A stretch of 20,463 nucleotides of DNA from Botryllus schlosseri (lineage: Eukaryota > Chordata > Ascidiacea > Stolidobranchia > Styelidae): assembly GCA_000444245.1 (NCBI GenBank), contig ATSW01069969.1, positions 1 to 20,463 on the forward strand, given 5' to 3'. Within the stretch, counting starts at the first letter, position 1; the number at the start of each line of letters is the position of its first letter. The notes beneath the pieces were generated by a model. The model had not been told where the DNA came from. It was given only the letters and a program-made list of their open reading frames with translations, and ran no database searches. Both the position numbers and the translations under genes were made by a program. Shown here piece by piece: positions 17,801 to 20,463 of the stretch.

Positions 17801-20463
17801 CCACTTCTACTTGGCAGAAGTGGAAAGTAGGTTTGGAATAAGGCTGCATCTCTTCAATGCGTGAAATCATCACTTGAAATAGCCATCGCAGTAACTGCTG
17901 CATAGATTTATGAGATCTTACTTGTTTGTAGCGTCATTACTCCTTGCATTAGTTGCCCAGGTGCATTGCACAGTTTCAAAAGTATCCACCACCATCGATC
18001 AACTGTGAAATGTACGTGAAACCGCGGCCAAATATACTTTTTGAAACTACCAACTTGATTACATTTTATACCTTTAATTTTCTACTCCCGCATGATGTCT
18101 TTGAAATTGCTACTTCTGCTTGAATAGCAGCGCTAATTACTTTAAAGCAGTGGTTCTTAACCTTTTTTCCTACAGCGCCCCCATTCAAAATTTAGCTTGT
18201 TCTAGCGCCGCCCACCCCCATAATGTAAGAACTGTAATAAAAACAATGGGTAAGAGGGAGAGCCGTAACAGCACTTTGTCAGCCCCTTCCCATCCCTAAA
18301 AACCGATGGTCTAGGGCAGTTGTTCTTAACCTTTTTTCTTCCAGCGCCCCCTTTCTAAAATTATCGTGCTCCAGCGCCCCCCACCTATATTGTAAGGACT
18401 GTAATTAGGACAATGGGTGAAAGGGAGGGCCTTTATAGCACTTCGTCAGCCCCCTAAAAAACGATTGTCTTGGACACCCATAGCGTGATAAACCAAACTC
18501 ATGAAGGCTTCTCCCCCAAGAACCCCGTCGCGTGATTTCGATGGTCAGCAACGTTTATGTAGCCCGGTCGCCCTAGGAGCCAATATTTTCTATGACACAT
18601 GAATGAAATAGGTTGTAATTGCATATATATATCACCATAAGTTTTTATTCTCTCAGCCCACGTAATCAGATTTACCAGTAGCGCTGAGTGAGCTGTTGTA
18701 ATGGAAAATGAAGGCCACGTAATTAATAATTGAACATATTTGGGCGTTCCCGTTAGTACAATTAAATCGTTACGTGTTATTTTGTAACCTCTTGTCCGCT
18801 ATATAGTCAAAAGATATTGAAAAGCATAAACGTAATAAACTAAAGTAAGCACACGATTCGAAATTGGTATTTTGTCACTGGCAAATAATATTCTCTGATG
18901 GATGTTATTTGTCCTGTGGAGGTGCAGATTGCGACGACATGATAATTCGACACGACCGATTTAGGTATCTATGGACAATTAGACTTATATACATCGAAGT
19001 TTACGCTCAACATAAGGGCAATCCTCTTCGGCTATAAGGTTTTCACGATGACGATCTTTTTGACACACTTCTCGGAGTCCCATATTCATCGGAACTTCAT
19101 ATGTCTTCGTGTATCGTGGTGTGGTAATCGCCACCGCCAAAATGCCTATTTCTATTTTCCATAATTATGCGTATTCTTCCGTGAAGGAGTCGTCAAAACA
19201 TGATGTTCAATTTATGTTCATTCACCAAAAAATTGAGGGCACCCTTTGAGCTAACCGATTGCGGGTTTGAGTTGCAGCAGTTTCGGTCTTGGTAAGAGGT
19301 CAAAGTTCAGTCGGTCTTTTTGGAACTTTGCTATTGGAAATATTTCGCGCTTTAATCGCGCTCAAGGACTATTCGACTATAATAAACCATATAACAATTG
19401 TGTGTGGTATATTCAGGGTCAAATCAAGGTTGTTATAACAACAATCGGGTACGGTCTCATACCCAGTGGTTCGAACCCTCCCGAATTCACATCGGCGATT
19501 GGCAATACGGGAAAATTAATGGTATTGGATTTTGTCTTGGTGCTTTGTGTAACTAAAATTAAGTCAACTTAGAATGGGATGCATATACCTGCTCACATTG
19601 AATTTAGTATTGTACCCAGCCATTTATTTTAACATGAATGTATTCCAAACAAAGCAACTCATATTATACAAAGTTCATGTGAGGTTATGAACCACAACAC
19701 GAGATAGTATCATCCTTTATGATAAGATGTTCAAAGAAATATTCTGACGATTTAATTTTGTAGCTATCAAATACAAGTATATTTAGTTTTTCATTTCGTG
19801 CACAAAGCTTCAAAACTTATTTTATGTACAAGGGGCTCTCACTCTCAATCGAACGTGATATACAGTGCCTCCTTCGATTCACACGCTGTGCGCTGCGGGA
19901 TATAATACCTAATTCGAAACATTTTGTTGAAAATAACCCTAGCAAGCGTGACGGCAGTGTTTTCAATAACGGTAAATTGGCGATCTAAACGTACGCGCAA
20001 TTCGTTTTATAAGAATTATAATAACCCACTACATTTAGGAAAACATATGTAGCAAACATAGTCGCGTATCGCGACCAAAAATTTCGGGATTTGACTTTTT
20101 TTTGTAGAATGTTAATTTGTTCTGAATACTCATTAAGGATATGTCCTACTACCACATTATCTACGGCGAAGCCATTTTTCTTCAGCCCTTATCGCCCCCC
20201 ATATTGCCCCCTGAGCGTTTCCGCCCCCTTCAAAATCGCCAGCGCCCCTTGGGGAGCGCTGGAGGCAAGGTTAAGAACCACTGCTTTAAAGAGTAGCAGC
20301 TTTAGTTTGACTACCTCTGGATGTATATCATCCTTATCAATCTGATTTTGACTTGATTATTATAAGTTATGACGGTCTTGTTTTGCGATTTTATTTTCGA
20401 ATTTCCACAACCAGGTTTATGGATGTGTCCGCAATGTACGCGGTCCGACCCGGACTTTGCCAA
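8875..20463 (+). CDS. phf10: PHF10/BAF45a homologue: SAY domain and tandem PHD fingers, 3' end beyond the window
   Basis: PHF10 is a signature subunit of the PBAF (SWI/SNF) chromatin-remodelling complex. Exons: 8875-9257, 9328-9461, 10974-11057, 11218-11354, 11800-11928, 11999-12108, 12253-12370, 12513-12606, 13244-13461, 13599-13701, 16506-16694, 20415-20463. All junctions are GT-AG and phases agree throughout; 582 residues lie in the window. Residues 1-135 are acidic and Ser-rich. The SAY domain spans about 140-345 ([59 protein letters not shown]). An acidic linker covers about 355-469. PHD1 (about 475-530) has [16 protein letters not shown] and WQCLEC; PHD2 (from about 533) has [19 protein letters not shown] and WMCPQC, with zinc ligands intact as far as seen. 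ATG 8875 is the first ATG in an otherwise open stretch. The protein is already longer than human PHF10 (about 498) because of the N-terminus and linker. Confidence 0.96.
10193..10390. repeat. CCCTAA-rich minisatellite, about 118-bp unit
   Basis: The string ACCCTAATCTTGGGATACC starts at 10197 and again at 10315, a spacing of 118 bases. Between and after them, ACCCTAACCCACCACCAACC and related CCCTAA/CCCCTCC runs recur in the same order, giving about 1.6 copies of a longer unit. The plus strand is almost free of G except in TTGGGATACC. CCCTAA is the C-strand of the metazoan telomere repeat, but the runs are interrupted and only one or two perfect hexamers long. Confidence 0.7.
10463..10505. repeat. 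Cluster of GTGATC palindromes within the foldback element
   Basis: GATCACGTGATC at 10465-10476 is a perfect 12-base palindrome containing the E-box CACGTG. It is followed by ATCACGCCGTGA and GCGTGATC, so the motif (G)TGATC/GATCAC occurs at least four times within 45 bases in both orientations, next to the right arm of the foldback element. It could be a hairpin or a subterminal transposase-binding cluster. Confidence 0.4.
11355..11799 (+). other. PHF10 intron 4 (445 bp)
   Basis: The intron runs from GCA|GTGAGT to ACAATCTAG. It is AT-rich and unique-looking; I see no coding sequence, inverted-repeat element or RNA gene in it. Confidence 0.7.
12730..13155. mobile_element. hAT-type MITE built on GACTCGAGTC motifs, 426 bp
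   Basis: The terminal inverted repeats are CAGGGTTGTAA at both ends. They are flanked by GCTTGTTC (12722-12729) and GCTTGCTC (13156-13163), an 8-bp target-site duplication with one mismatch, as expected for hAT elements. The interior holds many copies of GACTCGAGTC and variants (GAGTCGAGT, GTCGAGTCTGAGTC), crowded towards both ends and palindromic. There is no coding capacity. It lies in PHF10 intron 8 (12607-13243); without it and one target copy the intron would be about 203 bp. Confidence 0.88.
13916..15384. mobile_element. hAT element, family A copy 1 (1,469 bp), carrying a second hAT end
   Basis: Left end CAGTGGTTCTCAACCGGG, right end reading inward CAGTGGTTCTCAAG; the first 13 bases match. 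The flanks are identical 8-mers GCTTAGAC (13908-13915 and 15385-15392), a perfect target-site duplication that points to hAT and to modest age. Just inside both ends is GGGGTCCGCGA, on the same strand at left and right. Family A copy 2 (16981-17771) aligns over the outer parts (for example TTTTGTTGGGG..TTGTGGAAAAA and ATGCCATAAATGTTGCGATC). Relative to copy 2 this copy has about 0.5 kb extra, roughly 14400-14930. The open frame at 14483-14728 is within the extra DNA and I cannot assign it to a transposase. Confidence 0.88.
14883..14926 (-). mobile_element. Nested hAT-type terminus inside family A copy 1
   Basis: On the minus strand this reads CAGGGACGGGCAACAGACCG, then CGGGCCGGATTCGGCCCGCG, a hairpin. 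A short CAGGG..GGGCAAC end followed by GGCCGGATTCGGCCC-type palindromes is typical of another hAT group found in many animals. It marks the right end of the extra DNA in copy 1. A matching left end was not found; CAGGGATTG at 14342 is only a partial match, so the nested element is probably truncated. Confidence 0.55.
16981..17771. mobile_element. hAT element, family A copy 2 (791 bp)
   Basis: Left end CGGTGGTTCTCAATCGGG, right end reading inward CACTGGTTCTCAACC. Flanks ATCTGAGT (16973-16980) and ATCTAAGT (17772-17779) are an 8-bp target duplication with one difference. GGGGTCCGCG lies near both ends in the same orientation, as in copy 1. It lacks the extra DNA of copy 1. Worn termini and target site suggest it is the older insertion. 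There is no transposase-length frame, so it is non-autonomous or decayed. Confidence 0.85.
18148..18475 (+). repeat. Tandem duplication of the family B left end
   Basis: A unit starting CAGTGGTTCTTAACCTTTTT at 18148 is repeated at 18317 (CAGTTGTTCTTAACCTTTTT). Each unit runs through AGCGCCCC, TGTAAG-ACTGTAAT, ACAATGGGT, AGGGAG, AGCACTT-GTCAGCCCC and ends CGAT. Unit spacing is 169 bp. The second unit is as long as the first but differs at many positions, so the duplication is not recent, or it records insertion of one family member next to another's end. Confidence 0.8.
20239..20262. repeat. Subterminal hairpin of the family B element
   Basis: CCAGCGCCCC and GGGGAGCGCTGG face each other across TT, forming a near-perfect inverted repeat with one unpaired A. 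It lies just inside the right terminus and repeats the GCGCCCC motif of the left subterminal region, so it is a candidate transposase-recognition or folding element. Confidence 0.6.

Larger units (their letters stand above)
18148..20283. mobile_element. hAT element, family B (2,136 bp) with GCGCCCC subterminal repeats
   Basis: Left end CAGTGGTTCTTAACCTT and right end, read inward, match over 17 bases. The flanks are identical CTTTAAAG octamers (18140-18147 and 20284-20291), a perfect target-site duplication. GCGCCCC-type strings occur near both ends on the same strand. The right end also has a hairpin at 20239-20262. The interior, about 1.6 kb, has no assignable transposase; the longest plus-strand frame there (19267-19572, 101 codons) matches nothing I know. 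It is therefore a non-autonomous derivative or carries captured DNA. Confidence 0.88.
16695..20414 (+). other. PHF10 intron 11 (3,720 bp), interrupting PHD2
   Basis: The intron separates [10 protein letters not shown] from LWMCPQC in the second PHD finger. Family A copy 2 (791 bp) and the family B element (2,136 bp) fill most of it. About 0.8 kb is left once both and their target duplications are removed. I see no exon in the remainder, which includes 16695-16972, 17780-18139 and 20292-20414. Confidence 0.75.

Noticed and set aside
19440-19495. B-box-like GGTTCGAACCC suggesting a tRNA or SINE
   Set aside because: The T-arm stem does not pair well on either strand and no acceptor stem or anticodon arm could be drawn.

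Overview
The window is animal nuclear DNA. Genes are split by GT-AG introns, coding exons are short islands in AT-leaning sequence, and several introns are swollen by hAT-type DNA transposons. The protein matches (a BAF45a/PHF10-type PHD protein and tubulin cofactor C) are metazoan. The spread of small introns (about 70-160 bp) and the repeat style would suit a marine invertebrate deuterostome such as a tunicate. That placement is an inference; I cannot name the species.

Layout. Positions 1-1061 hold no gene I can defend and probably the 3' untranslated tail of the first gene. From 4867 down to 1062 (minus strand) lies a two-exon gene for a 683-residue, mostly disordered, Ser/Arg/Lys-rich protein that I do not recognise. 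Its intron carries repeat debris and a CRE-like double palindrome. From 8098 down to 5513 (minus strand) is a complete three-exon gene for tubulin-folding cofactor C (TBCC, 337 residues), with a small inverted-repeat element in its second intron. A 776-bp spacer (8099-8874) separates it head-to-head from a plus-strand gene that fills the rest of the window. This is a PHF10/BAF45a homologue, a subunit of the PBAF chromatin-remodelling complex. Twelve exons from 8875 to the window edge encode an acidic N-terminus, the SAY domain, an acidic linker and both C-terminal PHD fingers; the extreme 3' end lies outside the window.

Mobile DNA. Introns 2, 8, 10 and 11 of the PHF10 gene contain at least five inverted-repeat elements. 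Four have recognisable hAT termini and 8-bp target-site duplications, two perfect and two with 7 of 8 bases matching. One element contains another hAT end, and one has a duplicated left end. The intron-2 element is a foldback whose centre is a CCCTAA-rich minisatellite. The six introns without elements are 70-160 bp except one of 445 bp, so transposons explain much of this gene's size.

The genes do not form a pathway. TBCC acts in tubulin dimer assembly and PHF10 in chromatin remodelling; what they share is a possible divergent promoter. No tRNA, rRNA, CRISPR or retroviral element was seen. All exon junctions come from reading splice consensus, phase and family similarity by eye.
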